Positions 26,385 through 34,387 of a DNA stretch of 45,332 bases are shown piece by piece. Made by a program: the position numbers and the translations under genes. This stretch comes from Opitutus sp. GAS368 (GTDB lineage: Bacteria; Verrucomicrobiota; Verrucomicrobiia; Opitutales; Opitutaceae), in contig CAMBVX010000010.1 in the NCBI GenBank assembly GCA_945871085.1, positions 1 to 45,332 of the forward strand. The letters run 5' to 3'. Position 1 is the stretch's first letter. Each line of letters opens with the position of its first letter. The notes under the pieces are model-generated. The model was given only the letters and a program-made list of their open reading frames with translations. It searched no databases and was not told the DNA's origin.

Positions 26385-27260
26385 CTAGCCGCTGCACTCG
26401 CTGGCGGAAAGATCGCGGCGCAAAAGGTGAACCCAATCCTCATGGATAAAATCAGCGGAGCCTTGCCCGAAATACGGCCCCAGCTCCTGACGTAGCCAGC
26501 GTCGTGTCTCCGCCACCGACTCTTGTTGGCGATCCATCGCACCGATCAGCGAACTATGGGTGAGCAGATTGTCGACATACTCATTCAGGGTATGGCGGAC
26601 GCAGTGAGTCAGCCGCTCGCGGGCGACATCGTGAAAGCCAAAACCAATCGCCTTTTCCTCCGTGAGCACCTCGTCGTTGCGCTGCGCCTTCGGATAACGC
26701 GTGCGGAAGACCTCACGCTTCCACGTGTCAAAACCTGCATTGTTCGCAATCTTGCCCGTTGATCCGACCTTGTACAAGACGAGCCACCCCCCACCCCTCA
26801 GCACCCGCGCCGCCTCTTGCAAAAACTTTTCTTGATCAAACCAATGATACGCTGAGCACACCGTCACCAGATCGAAACTACTCCGTGCAAACGGCAACGC
26901 TTCGGCATAGCCGCTGCGATACGCGATGGCCGGAGCTTGCGCCGCTTGCGCCAGCATGAAGCGCGATGAATCCAGCCCCACCACGGAACGCGCCAGCGGC
27001 AGCAGCGCCACGGTCGAATGCCCCGTCCCGCACCCCACGTCCAAGGCTCGTTCCACGGGCAGGGCCGCACCCAGAATGCTCTCCACCAGACCAAGCACCC
27101 GACCGTGGCTCTGCGGGCGATTGCCCGCATAACGGGCCGCCGCTTCCTGCGAGTTGAAGTGATTGATGATGCGGACGTCCGTCGCCGGCCCAGCGCGCAG
27201 TCCCGTGACGGGGCCGGGCGCCTCCGCAGCATCCGTCGGGCGGTTCGGCATAGCATCCAT
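26385..27260 (-). CDS. Class I SAM-dependent methyltransferase
   Basis: About 291 residues from ATG 27260 (GTG 27278 and ATG 27251 also open). Seen: Rossmann-type motif I ALDVGCGTGHSTVALLP, motif II GLDSSRFMLAQA, a CSAYHWFDQEKFLQEAARVLR segment, and GGGWLVLYKVG, all typical of Methyltransf_11-type enzymes. The substrate is not visible. It lies between the PlcP operon and the hydrolase/GH3 pair, divergent from the latter, with a 20-bp palindrome in the shared promoter region. A link to lipid head-group methylation is possible but only by location. Confidence 0.85.
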   Translation of the reverse strand: MDAMPNRPTDAAEAPGPVTGLRAGPATDVRIINHFNSQEAAARYAGNRPQSHGRVLGLVESILGAALPVERALDVGCGTGHSTVALLPLARSVVGLDSSRFMLAQAAQAPAIAYRSGYAEALPFARSSFDLVTVCSAYHWFDQEKFLQEAARVLRGGGWLVLYKVGSTGKIANNAGFDTWKREVFRTRYPKAQRNDEVLTEEKAIGFGFHDVARERLTHCVRHTLNEYVDNLLTHSSLIGAMDRQQESVAETRRWLRQELGPYFGQGSADFIHEDWVHLLRRDLSASECSG

Positions 27261-27380
27261 GTCAAAAATGTCCGGCACGCACCCCGCTCGAGCAACCGCT
27301 CTGCGTCACGATCACGCAACAACTCCCGTCGCCACCGCCGCGTGTCGTCCGAGGAACTTATTCTCTTAACAATTACAACC

Positions 27381-27400
27381 ACGTTTCGGATACGAAACGT
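27381..27400. promoter_or_regulatory. Operator-like perfect palindrome
   Basis: ACGTTTCG and CGAAACGT form a perfect 8-bp inverted repeat around GATA, in the promoter region between the divergent methyltransferase and hydrolase genes. The symmetry and size suit a dimeric repressor site (TetR- or LacI-like); no regulator gene is adjacent. Confidence 0.4.
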
Positions 27401-27460
27401 TTTCGCGACACGGCGGGTTTGCCTTTGCCAACCGCCAGTCGGGCCCGCGCTCGTAGTCCC

Positions 27461-28579
27461 ATGCCCGTTCTCACCCTGTCTCCCGCCCTTGCCCTGCTGG
27501 CGGCGTTCACCCGCTTCTCCCCCACCCAACCCCTGCACACTTTTTTCCGCGCCGCTGGCTACAAACTGCGGCCGCCCCGGCCGCTGCCACACACGCCGGC
27601 GGTCACCCAGGCCCAAAGCGACGTCCTCGCCCGCGGCGAGGCCACCCTCAGTCAACGCGCCACCGTCCTGTGCGAGCGACGGTTCGGCGCAATCCCCACC
27701 ATCGTGCTCGGCGGCTTTGTGCCCGACTCCACCGAACAAGTTTTCCTGTTACGCGGCTACCTGCTGCGCCGGGGCAGCGTCTACTATTTCAACTACCCGC
27801 GCGGAGGATTTTCGCCCGCGTTGATTTGCGCCCAGCTCGACGACCTCGTCGCGGAGCTGACCACCGTGCACGGCCAACGGCCCGTCGTCTTGGGCGTCAG
27901 CTTCGGCGCCGGTCTGGTGCTGGACTGGCTCCGGCGCGCGCGCGCGGCCCACCGCTCCCCGGATATCCGCGGCGTGGTCCTGGTGAGCCCGGTGGCCTGC
28001 GCCGCCGACATCGTCGTCCCCGGCGAGGCCAAGGCCTCCACCTTGATCGGTCGCGCGCTCAAACCCTACCTCGATAGCCGCGCGCCGGTGGGCCCGGAAG
28101 TCATCGATCGTTCCCGCGCGATCTTCGCCAAGATCTTCGAAGCGGGAGCCCAAAATCGCGGCGCCATCCGCTCCCTTCTCACGCCGGGAGAACTGGGCCA
28201 ACTGCGCGATCGCGTCCTGGCCGCGATCCAGGATCTCGCCCCCGCCGGGGCCTGCGAACGCGTCGACGCCCTGCGCACCATGCCGCCGCTTTCACCCTGG
28301 ATTTCGGCCGGCCAACTGCCTCTCACCGAGGCTCCGGCGCTCGTGCTCTACGCCGAAAAAGAAACCGCCGTGCTCGCGGCCGGCTCGCCGACCCGCGCCG
28401 CCTTTGATTCGGCGATGAAAGCCATCTTTCCCTGCGGGGAACTCCGAGTCGTCTCGGGTGCCCCCGGCGGCAGCGTGGTGCAACACGCGTCACTTATTTT
28501 CCACTACTTCCAGTTCCTCCCGCACTTCGCGGCCTTCTATCATGGGGTGAAGTCGCACAAACTCCCGGTCGCCGCATGA
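27461..28579 (+). CDS. Alpha/beta hydrolase fold protein
   Basis: A 372-residue protein from ATG 27461 (an upstream start at 27419 adds 14 residues of low-quality sequence). Seen: GFVPDSTEQVFLLRGYLLRR, YYFNYPRGGFS, the nucleophile elbow GVSFGAG with Ser147, VVLVSPVACAADIV, and a late Asp/His region (LVLYAEKETAVL, VVQHASLIFH). The family includes esterases, lipases and acyltransferases. It is coupled to the GH3 gene by an ATGA overlap, so the two products probably act together; a hydrolase that removes or edits the amide or thioester product of GH3 is one idea. No signal peptide is obvious. Confidence 0.75.
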   Translation: MPVLTLSPALALLAAFTRFSPTQPLHTFFRAAGYKLRPPRPLPHTPAVTQAQSDVLARGEATLSQRATVLCERRFGAIPTIVLGGFVPDSTEQVFLLRGYLLRRGSVYYFNYPRGGFSPALICAQLDDLVAELTTVHGQRPVVLGVSFGAGLVLDWLRRARAAHRSPDIRGVVLVSPVACAADIVVPGEAKASTLIGRALKPYLDSRAPVGPEVIDRSRAIFAKIFEAGAQNRGAIRSLLTPGELGQLRDRVLAAIQDLAPAGACERVDALRTMPPLSPWISAGQLPLTEAPALVLYAEKETAVLAAGSPTRAAFDSAMKAIFPCGELRVVSGAPGGSVVQHASLIFHYFQFLPHFAAFYHGVKSHKLPVAA

Positions 28580-30159
28580 TCCCCAAAAGCCTCTGCACCC
28601 TCGGTGCGGCTGTCCTGTCGGCGGCGGCGAGCCGACGCCTGCGGCAAGTGGCCGCCGCCCCTGGCCACCAAGCCCGCGTTTTTTCGCGTCTCACCCGGCA
28701 ACTCGCCGCGACCTCTTATTGGCATGAGGCCGGGGTGACACCGACGATGAAGTATCCCTCCTTTCAACAACGCCTCGCCCCTCATAGCTACGAACGTCTC
28801 GCCCCCGCCGTCGAGCGGATGAAGCGTGGCGAGGCCGATGTGCTTTGGCCCGGACGCTGCACGCATTTTGCCATCTCGTCCGGCACGACCGTCGGCCGCA
28901 CGAAGTATCTTCCGATCACCGCCGGGATGCTCGACCACTTTCGCCAGGCCGGGCTCGATTCGTTACTCTATTATTCGGCGCGCACAGGGAGCGCCAACGT
29001 CTTCCGCGGTCGACACTTGTTTCTCGGCGGATCGACCGCCCTTTCGCCCCTGCCCGAGATGCTTCCGCACGAGGCCTACGCCGGTGATTTGAGCGGCATC
29101 ACCGCGCTAAACTTGCCCGGGTGGGTCGAGAAACATCTGTATGAACCCGGCGCACAGATCGCCCAAATAACGGATTGGCCCGCCAAGCTCGACGCCATCG
29201 TCCGTCGCACGAGTGGGCTCAACATCACTATGCTCGCGGGGATTCCGAGTTGGGTCTTGATTTTGGCCGCCGCCTTGCGGGCACACGCTGCCACCAACGG
29301 AAAATCGACCCGCCACCTGCAAGCGATCTGGCCCAACCTCGAGTGCTTCGTCCACGGCGGCGTCCCCCTCGATCCGTTTTCCCGGGAACTACGTTCCGCC
29401 CTCGGCCCCACGGTCAATTTTCACGAAGTCTATCCCGCCTCCGAGGGCTTCATCGCCGCGCAAGATTCCGCGCCTGAGCAGGGGCTCCGCCTGATGGCCA
29501 ACGCCGGGATCTTCTACGAATTCATTCCGATGGCGGAGTTCGATGACTCGCGCCTCGAGCACCTCGGCCCGAAGGCCGTGCCCCTCGCCGGAGTGCGGGT
29601 CGGCATCGACTATGCACTCGTGATGACGACCCCAGCCGGCCTCGCGCGCTACGTGATCGGCGACATCGTGCGTTTCATTTCCACGGAGCCCCCGCGGCTC
29701 ATCTACGTCGGACGCACCAAACTCCAGCTGAGCGCGTTTGGCGAGCACGTCATCGAAAAGGAGGTCACCGACGCGTTACTGGCCGTCTGCGGGCGCCACG
29801 ACTGCACGATTGGAAATTTCCACGTCGCCCCGATTTTCGTAGACGCCGCAACCAATCAAAAACGCGGGCAACACGAGTGGTGGATCGAACTACGCTCCGA
29901 CTCATCACCCCCGGTCACCCCTGCGCAATTGGCCAACGGCTTGGACCTCGAACTCCAACGCCTCAACGACGACTACGAAGCCAAACGCCTCGGCGGCGGC
30001 CTCGCCCCACCGTGCGTGCGTCTGGTCGCGCCCGGGACGTTTGAAAATTGGCAGCGCAGTCACGGCAAGTGGGGCGGCCAGCATAAAATGCCCCGTTGCC
30101 GCAGCGACCGCACCATCGCCGACGAGCTGGCCCGACTGACGGCCGTCGCGCGAAATTGA
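28576..30159 (+). CDS. GH3 family acyl-acid amido synthetase-like protein
   Basis: A 527-residue member of the GH3 branch of adenylate-forming enzymes. Seen: ATP-binding SSGTTVGRTKYLPIT (101-115), HEVYPASEGFIAAQ near 280, RYVIGDIVRFIS, and a C-terminal domain with LSAFGEHVIEKEV. Plant GH3 enzymes activate carboxylates as acyl-AMP and join them to amino acids; bacterial members mostly lack assigned substrates. Coupled to the alpha/beta hydrolase by ATGA. Its place between two lipid-remodelling operons makes an N-acyl amino acid (phosphorus-free lipid) product an attractive guess, but nothing in the sequence proves it. Confidence 0.8.
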   Translation: MIPKSLCTLGAAVLSAAASRRLRQVAAAPGHQARVFSRLTRQLAATSYWHEAGVTPTMKYPSFQQRLAPHSYERLAPAVERMKRGEADVLWPGRCTHFAISSGTTVGRTKYLPITAGMLDHFRQAGLDSLLYYSARTGSANVFRGRHLFLGGSTALSPLPEMLPHEAYAGDLSGITALNLPGWVEKHLYEPGAQIAQITDWPAKLDAIVRRTSGLNITMLAGIPSWVLILAAALRAHAATNGKSTRHLQAIWPNLECFVHGGVPLDPFSRELRSALGPTVNFHEVYPASEGFIAAQDSAPEQGLRLMANAGIFYEFIPMAEFDDSRLEHLGPKAVPLAGVRVGIDYALVMTTPAGLARYVIGDIVRFISTEPPRLIYVGRTKLQLSAFGEHVIEKEVTDALLAVCGRHDCTIGNFHVAPIFVDAATNQKRGQHEWWIELRSDSSPPVTPAQLANGLDLELQRLNDDYEAKRLGGGLAPPCVRLVAPGTFENWQRSHGKWGGQHKMPRCRSDRTIADELARLTAVARN

Positions 30160-30281
30160 CGCCCTTGTCCGGGGCGACCGCACCGGGCCCGGGATCCGCA
30201 TCGAGCACCCCGGTCGACCACGCGCCGCCGCCCAGCGACCGCGCCTCGGTCCACTCTGCTAGTGCGGATATTTCACACTCC

Positions 30282-30364
30282 TGTTTGTCATCGCGAGCCC
30301 GAGAAACGAGGGCGTGGCGAGCCAGCTAGTTGGATTGCTTCGTCGCTGCGCTCCTCATGAACAC
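30282..30364. repeat. CATCGCG-type palindromic repeat, copy R3
   Basis: Starts TGTTTGTCATCGCGAGCCCG and runs through TGGATTGCTTCGTCGCTGCG to CTCATGAACAC, then passes straight into palindrome P2. Lies in the 570-bp gap between the GH3 gene and the decayed kinase; the rest of that gap (30160-30281 and 30465-30729) shows nothing I can name. Confidence 0.75.
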
Positions 30365-30368
30365 ACCC

Positions 30369-30461
30369 TGTTTGTCATTGCGAAGGAGCCCGAGCGACTG
30401 CGGCAATCCACCGCGCACCCCCGATGGATTGCCGCAATCGGCCAGCCTCCTTCGCAATGAC
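30369..30461. repeat. CATTGCG-type palindrome P2 (intact)
   Basis: A 93-bp palindrome with perfect 17-bp ends (TTGTCATTGCGAAGGAG with CTCCTTCGCAATGACAA) and a perfect inner 12-bp pair (TGCGGCAATCCA with TGGATTGCCGCA). This is the reference copy for the interrupted P1 and the decayed P3 and P4. Confidence 0.85.
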
Positions 30462-30729
30462 AAGCTTGGGGAAGTTCATCGCCCCCTCCCCTCAACGGCT
30501 CGGAGGTGCTCCGCGTCCTCGCCCTGACAAGACTTCGAGTGGGTGGGGACCAGGGTGTAGCGGTTTCACGCGTGAGTGTGAAATTTTCGGGCCAGGCTAC
30601 CCGTCGCCCACGCGGCCCCAGCCTCCCCTGCGAATCGACCGAATCCCGCAGGAAAAACGCGTCAACCCGGCAACGCATCCGTGGCCCTCCCTCCTCACCA
30701 ATGCCCGCGTCCCCGCGCGCACGTCCACC

Positions 30730-31305
30730 TCAAACCTCGACCTTCAGCGGCGCCGCCGTCCGCCAGAAAGGCGCACAGACTCCGGCCAAGTCTCCGAGGG
30801 TAAGCGGCTTTCTCAGCACGGGCACACCCCACTGGGCGAGGTCCGCATCGAGCACGTTTTCGCCCCATTGCCGGTGAGAAAAATGAAGCGGCTGGCCAGC
30901 GTTGGCCGCGCCTTGCGCAGCCGAAGAAACAACTCAGTTCCGTTCATCTCCGGCATCCGAATAGCGGAAATCACGAGAGCGTATTTTTACCCCGCCAACC
31001 GCTCCAACACTTCCAGTCCGCTGTGGACGGCATCAACCTGACAGCCAAATTGAGTGCTGAGAGATTTTTGGACGAGGCGCCGAATCACCATTTTATCGTC
31101 CACCACGAGCACCCGCTTTCGATCGAAATTTCGCCCCCGTGCTGACGCACAATGCTGTAGCACACGCGGAGGCCCGGCGCGGTTCCCCGCTCCGGACCTT
31201 TCGTCGTAGAGAAGGGATCAAACACCCGCGAAATATTTTCGGGTGAAATCGCCACGCCGTTGTCCGCCACTACTCTGGCACGGCGCCCGCGCCTGCTCCG
31301 GATCA
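30730..31305 (-). pseudogene. Decayed hybrid histidine kinase / receiver remnant
   Basis: Three reading frames together give the end of a hybrid sensor kinase. First, an ATPase-domain piece (DNGVAISPENISRVFDPFST, YSIVRQHGGEISIESG); after a frameshift, a receiver start VLVVDDKMVIRRLVQKSL...VLERLAG; after another, IRMPEMNGTELFLRLRKARP...FIFLTG; then WGVPVLRKPLTLGDL. The phosphoacceptor Asp expected before IRMPEMNG is Ala. The 5' end is cut exactly at the 124-bp repeat copy C. At least three frame breaks plus the lost Asp make it a pseudogene. The sensor half is gone, so its former signal is unknown. Confidence 0.8.
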
Positions 31306-31429
31306 TATCAATCGCCCAAATGATTCAGACTTTGATTTGCCGGGTAGCCGCGAGCGCCAGCGAGGGTTGATCCGTCCACTCGCTGGCGCTCGCGGCCACC
31401 GAAAAGTCCAGAGTTCAAAGGACGTTGGG
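31306..31429. repeat. 124-bp hairpin repeat, copy C (between two broken genes)
   Basis: Full-length copy, ATATCAATCGCCC to CAAAGGACGTTGGG, with a few changes in the stem (AGGGT for AGTGG; GGCCACC for GGCTACC). The ppk2 stop codon (31415-31417) lies inside it and the kinase remnant begins at its other end. Confidence 0.9.
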
Positions 31430-32301
31430 ATCAAACTGCCGTTCGGGGAGGACGATCGGATCTCGCGCCACTTCGGTGTAGTTCACCTGGCTCAGCAGAT
31501 GATGGATGCAGTTCAACCGCGCTTTCTTTTTTTCCACCGCCGGCACGACCCACCACGGAGCCTCCGGGATGTGCGTCCGCTGCAGCATCACTTCCTTCGC
31601 CTTCGTGTAGAGTTCCCACCGTTTGCGCGACTCCAAATCCATCGGACTGAGTTTCCATTGCTTCAACGGATCATTGATCCGGCAGCGGAACCGAAATTCT
31701 GTTCCTCGTCGGAAATGGAAAACCAATACTTGATTACTTGGATGCCGGAACGCACGAGCATCTTTTCGAATTCGGGCACCGACCGAAAAAATTCTTCATA
31801 CTCCGCATCGCTGCAAAATCCCATCACCCGCTCCACGCCCGCCCGGTTATACCAACTCCGGTCAAACAGCACCCTCTCGCCCGCCGCCGGAAGATGCGCG
31901 CTATAGCGTTGGAAATACCACTGGGTCTTCTCGCGGTCCGTCGGGGCGGGCAACGCGGCCACCCGACACACACGGGGGTTCAGTCGTTGCGTGATCCGCT
32001 TGATCACTCCGCCCTTGCCGGCCGCATCACGCCCCTCGCACACAATCACCAGACGGTGTCCGGTTTCCACCACCCAGTCGTGGAGCCGGACCAACTCCCC
32101 CTGGAGCCGGAACAGCTCGGTAAAATAAACGCGGCGCGCCGCCGCATCAGAGTCCCCTTCGGTCGGTCGCGACGCGGTCCCAGGTTCCGTCGCCTCCCCA
32201 TCTTCGCGCTCCATTTCCAATTCCTCATCGAACTCATCAATCGCCTCACGGTGAATCCGCTTAAATAAGAGACTTTCGGGAGAGGGTGTGGGCTCGGCCA
32301 T
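31415..32301 (-). pseudogene. ppk2: Polyphosphate kinase 2 (PPK2), frameshifted
   Basis: The first frame (from ATG 32301) carries CEGRDAAGKGGVIKRI (Walker A), TDREKTQWYFQRY, VLFDRSWYNRAGVERVMGFC and YWFSISDEEQ, then breaks. The second frame continues at once with EFRFRCRINDPLKQWKLSPM, THIPEAPWWVV, ARLNCIHHLLSQVNY and VVLPERQF. One missing base near 31698 explains both; no slippery heptamer is there. PPK2 moves phosphate between polyphosphate and nucleotides. The last residues (about DPNVL) and the stop are encoded by the 124-bp repeat, so the native C-terminus may be trimmed too. It could be a real mutation or a sequencing error. It is divergent from btaA, with a PHO-box-like site facing it. 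Confidence 0.85.
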
Positions 32302-32401
32302 GGGAAAAATGAGGGTTGGCGGACGGCGCTGGTTCAAGTGCAGGCCGATGCAACGGTCGCCGAAATTCCCGGTCAAGCGACACGGCCGGGACTCATCCAG
32401 T

Positions 32402-32418
32402 TGTCACCTCCCCGCCAC
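32402..32418 (+). promoter_or_regulatory. PHO-box-like repeat, site 4 (btaA)
   Basis: TGTCAC at 32402 and CGCCAC at 32413, 11 nt apart; 13 of 18 bases match site 3 with no gaps. About 106 bases upstream of the btaA start. Found by eye. Confidence 0.5.
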
Positions 32419-32444
32419 AATTCGGCCGTCAAATGTCTGCGATT

Positions 32445-32461
32445 GTGGCAGGGCGGTGACA
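32445..32461 (-). promoter_or_regulatory. PHO-box-like repeat, site 5 (facing ppk2)
   Basis: On the minus strand TGTCAC and TGCCAC are 11 nt apart. Site 4 and site 5 are near-perfect inverted copies: 17 of 19 bases match between GTCACCTCCCCGCCACAAT and the complement of the second arm. Site 5 lies about 144 bases upstream of the ppk2 start. Confidence 0.45.
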
Positions 32462-32523
32462 TCTTATCGCGGCCCTGCGGTTGGACTTGTGCTCCCCCGG
32501 TGCACGTGGATCGCTCGGCGCCC

Positions 32524-33711
32524 ATGACCGCCGAACCTCGCACCACCCCGGCCCGCCGCTTCCTCAAAGCGACCCATGACCTGGTGTTTCACCACGTTCA
32601 CGGCGGCCAGTTGATCTACAACGCCTGCTGGGAAGATCCGCGCATCGACCGCGAACTCATGGCCCTCCAGGCCGACAGTCGCGTCGTGATGATCACCAGC
32701 GCCGGTTGCAACGCCCTCGACTACCTCCTCGATGGTCCGGCGGAGATCCACGCCGTCGACGTGAATCCACGTCAAAACGCGGTGCTCGAGCTCAAACTCG
32801 CTCTGATCCGCCGCGGCGACTTTGGAGATCTTTTTGAGTTTTTCGGGATCGGCTCGCACGAGCGTTTCAAACCCATCTATCGCTCGCTCCGGGCGGGGCT
32901 TTCACCTTCGGCCCGCTCATTCTGGGACGCGAAGATTTCGTTCTTCGATCCGGGCAGTCTGAAAAAATCTTTTTACTACCATGGTGCGGCGGGCATGGCC
33001 GCGTGGCTGATGGGGGGCGCTCTTTTCCGGGCGAAACCTAACATCAAGAATCACGCGCTGTGTCTGCTCGATGCCGATACGCTGGCCCAGCAGGCCCGCG
33101 TCTATGCCCTGCTGGAGCCAAAAATTTGGGGCAAGCTCAGCCACTGGCTCATCCGTCAGCGCATGGTCATGACGCTCCTGGGCGTCCCGGCACCGCAGAT
33201 CAAATTGATCGAGGACCACTATCCCGGGGGTCTCACCTGCTACGTGAAAGATAAACTCCGCCATGTCATGTCGGAATTACCGGCGCGCGAAAACTACTTC
33301 TGGCGCGTTTACATGACCGGCTCCTACACCCTTTCCTGCTGCCCGAACTACCTCCGCGAAGAGCACCTTCCCACGCTGGCCGAGCGCGCGGATCGGGTCC
33401 ACGCCCACACGTGCACGGTCTCGCAGTTCCTGCGGAAAAACCCCGGCGTATATTCGCATTACGTGCTGCTGGATCATCAAGACTGGCTGGCCTGGCACGA
33501 ACCTGCCGCGCTCGCGGAGGAATGGGCACTCATCTTTGCCAATAGCCGCCGCGGCACACGGATCTTAATGCGGTCTGCGGGTCTCGACCTCAGTTTCGTT
33601 CCTGCGGCCGTGTGCGCGCGCTTGCGTTTTTTCCCGGAACGCACCGAACCGCTCCATGTGACCGACCGCGTCGGGACTTACGGCAGCCTTCATTTCGCCG
33701 AAGTGCTATAA
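32524..33711 (+). CDS. btaA: BtaA-like S-adenosylmethionine:diacylglycerol 3-amino-3-carboxypropyltransferase (DUF3419)
   Basis: A 395-residue protein. Seen: LIYNACWEDPRID (about 30-42), VVMITSAGCNALDYLLDGPA (about 54-73), HAVDVNPRQNAVLELKLA, RSFWDAKISFF, and YMTGSYTLSCCPNYLREEHL. These are the hallmarks of the DUF3419/BtaA family. BtaA moves the aminocarboxypropyl group of SAM to diacylglycerol, the first step to the betaine lipid DGTS, in which no phosphorus is needed. The next gene is BtaB-like, as in Rhodobacter and Sinorhizobium where both are induced by low phosphate. ATG 32524 is chosen because upstream codons to 32338 cover the PHO-box-like sites and look non-coding. Confidence 0.88.
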   Translation: MTAEPRTTPARRFLKATHDLVFHHVHGGQLIYNACWEDPRIDRELMALQADSRVVMITSAGCNALDYLLDGPAEIHAVDVNPRQNAVLELKLALIRRGDFGDLFEFFGIGSHERFKPIYRSLRAGLSPSARSFWDAKISFFDPGSLKKSFYYHGAAGMAAWLMGGALFRAKPNIKNHALCLLDADTLAQQARVYALLEPKIWGKLSHWLIRQRMVMTLLGVPAPQIKLIEDHYPGGLTCYVKDKLRHVMSELPARENYFWRVYMTGSYTLSCCPNYLREEHLPTLAERADRVHAHTCTVSQFLRKNPGVYSHYVLLDHQDWLAWHEPAALAEEWALIFANSRRGTRILMRSAGLDLSFVPAAVCARLRFFPERTEPLHVTDRVGTYGSLHFAEVL

Positions 33712-33732
33712 CCCCGCGCCGCCTTTCGTTCG

Positions 33733-34386
33733 ATGAAATCCGTCGCCAACTCCCCCCGCCTTCGCGCCTCGGCCAGCTCTCACCCGCTCGTAAACTACTA
33801 TGCGCTTCACGCGCCCATCTACGATGCGACGCGCTGGACCTTTCTGTTCGACCGCAGCGTCGTCCTCGAACTCGCCCGCGCGGCCCAGCCCCGACCGACC
33901 CGCATTCTCGAAATCGGTTGCGGCACCGGTCGCAACCTCGCGCAACTGGCCCGCCTCTTCCCCCACGCCCACCTCACGGGCGTCGATCTCTCGACCTCCA
34001 TGCTCAACGTCGCCCGCCGCAAAACGGAGGCCTATGGAGCACGTATTTCACTCCTCGCGCAAAGTTACGACGCGCCCCTCGGCTCAACCGGCAACTACGA
34101 TCTCGTCCTGTGCTCTTACGCGCTCTCGATGTTCAATCCCGGTTTCGAGGCTGCGCTTGCGGCCGCTCAGGCCGACCTGACACCTCACGGGCACTTCGCC
34201 TTCGTCGACTTCCACGCCAGCCGCTGGCCCTGGTTTTCGCGCTGGATGCGGCGCAACCATGTGCGGATGGACGGCCAACTCCGCCCTCTCCTTCGCGCGA
34301 AGTTCACCCCCGTGATCGACGAACTTCATCACGCCTATGGCGGCGTCTGGGACTACTGCCTGTTTATTGGGCGCAAGAAAAACTGA
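33733..34386 (+). CDS. btaB: BtaB-like diacylglycerylhomoserine N-methyltransferase
   Basis: A 217-residue class I methyltransferase. Seen: HPLVNYYALHAPIYDATRWT, SAM-binding ILEIGCGTGRNLAQLARLFP (58-77), TGVDLSTSMLNVAR, YDLVLCSYALSMFNPGFE, and GHFAFVDFHASRWPWFSRWM. Size, order of motifs and position 21 bases after btaA support BtaB, which adds three methyl groups to diacylglycerylhomoserine to complete DGTS. It acts on membrane-bound lipid from the cytoplasmic side. Another small-molecule methyltransferase cannot be excluded from this sequence alone, but the pairing with BtaA is strong. Confidence 0.85.
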   Translation: MKSVANSPRLRASASSHPLVNYYALHAPIYDATRWTFLFDRSVVLELARAAQPRPTRILEIGCGTGRNLAQLARLFPHAHLTGVDLSTSMLNVARRKTEAYGARISLLAQSYDAPLGSTGNYDLVLCSYALSMFNPGFEAALAAAQADLTPHGHFAFVDFHASRWPWFSRWMRRNHVRMDGQLRPLLRAKFTPVIDELHHAYGGVWDYCLFIGRKKN

Positions 34387-34387
34387 G

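Noticed and set aside
30424-31041. Forward frame over the kinase remnant
   Set aside because: Begins in a repeat and is antisense to recognisable kinase/receiver sequence.
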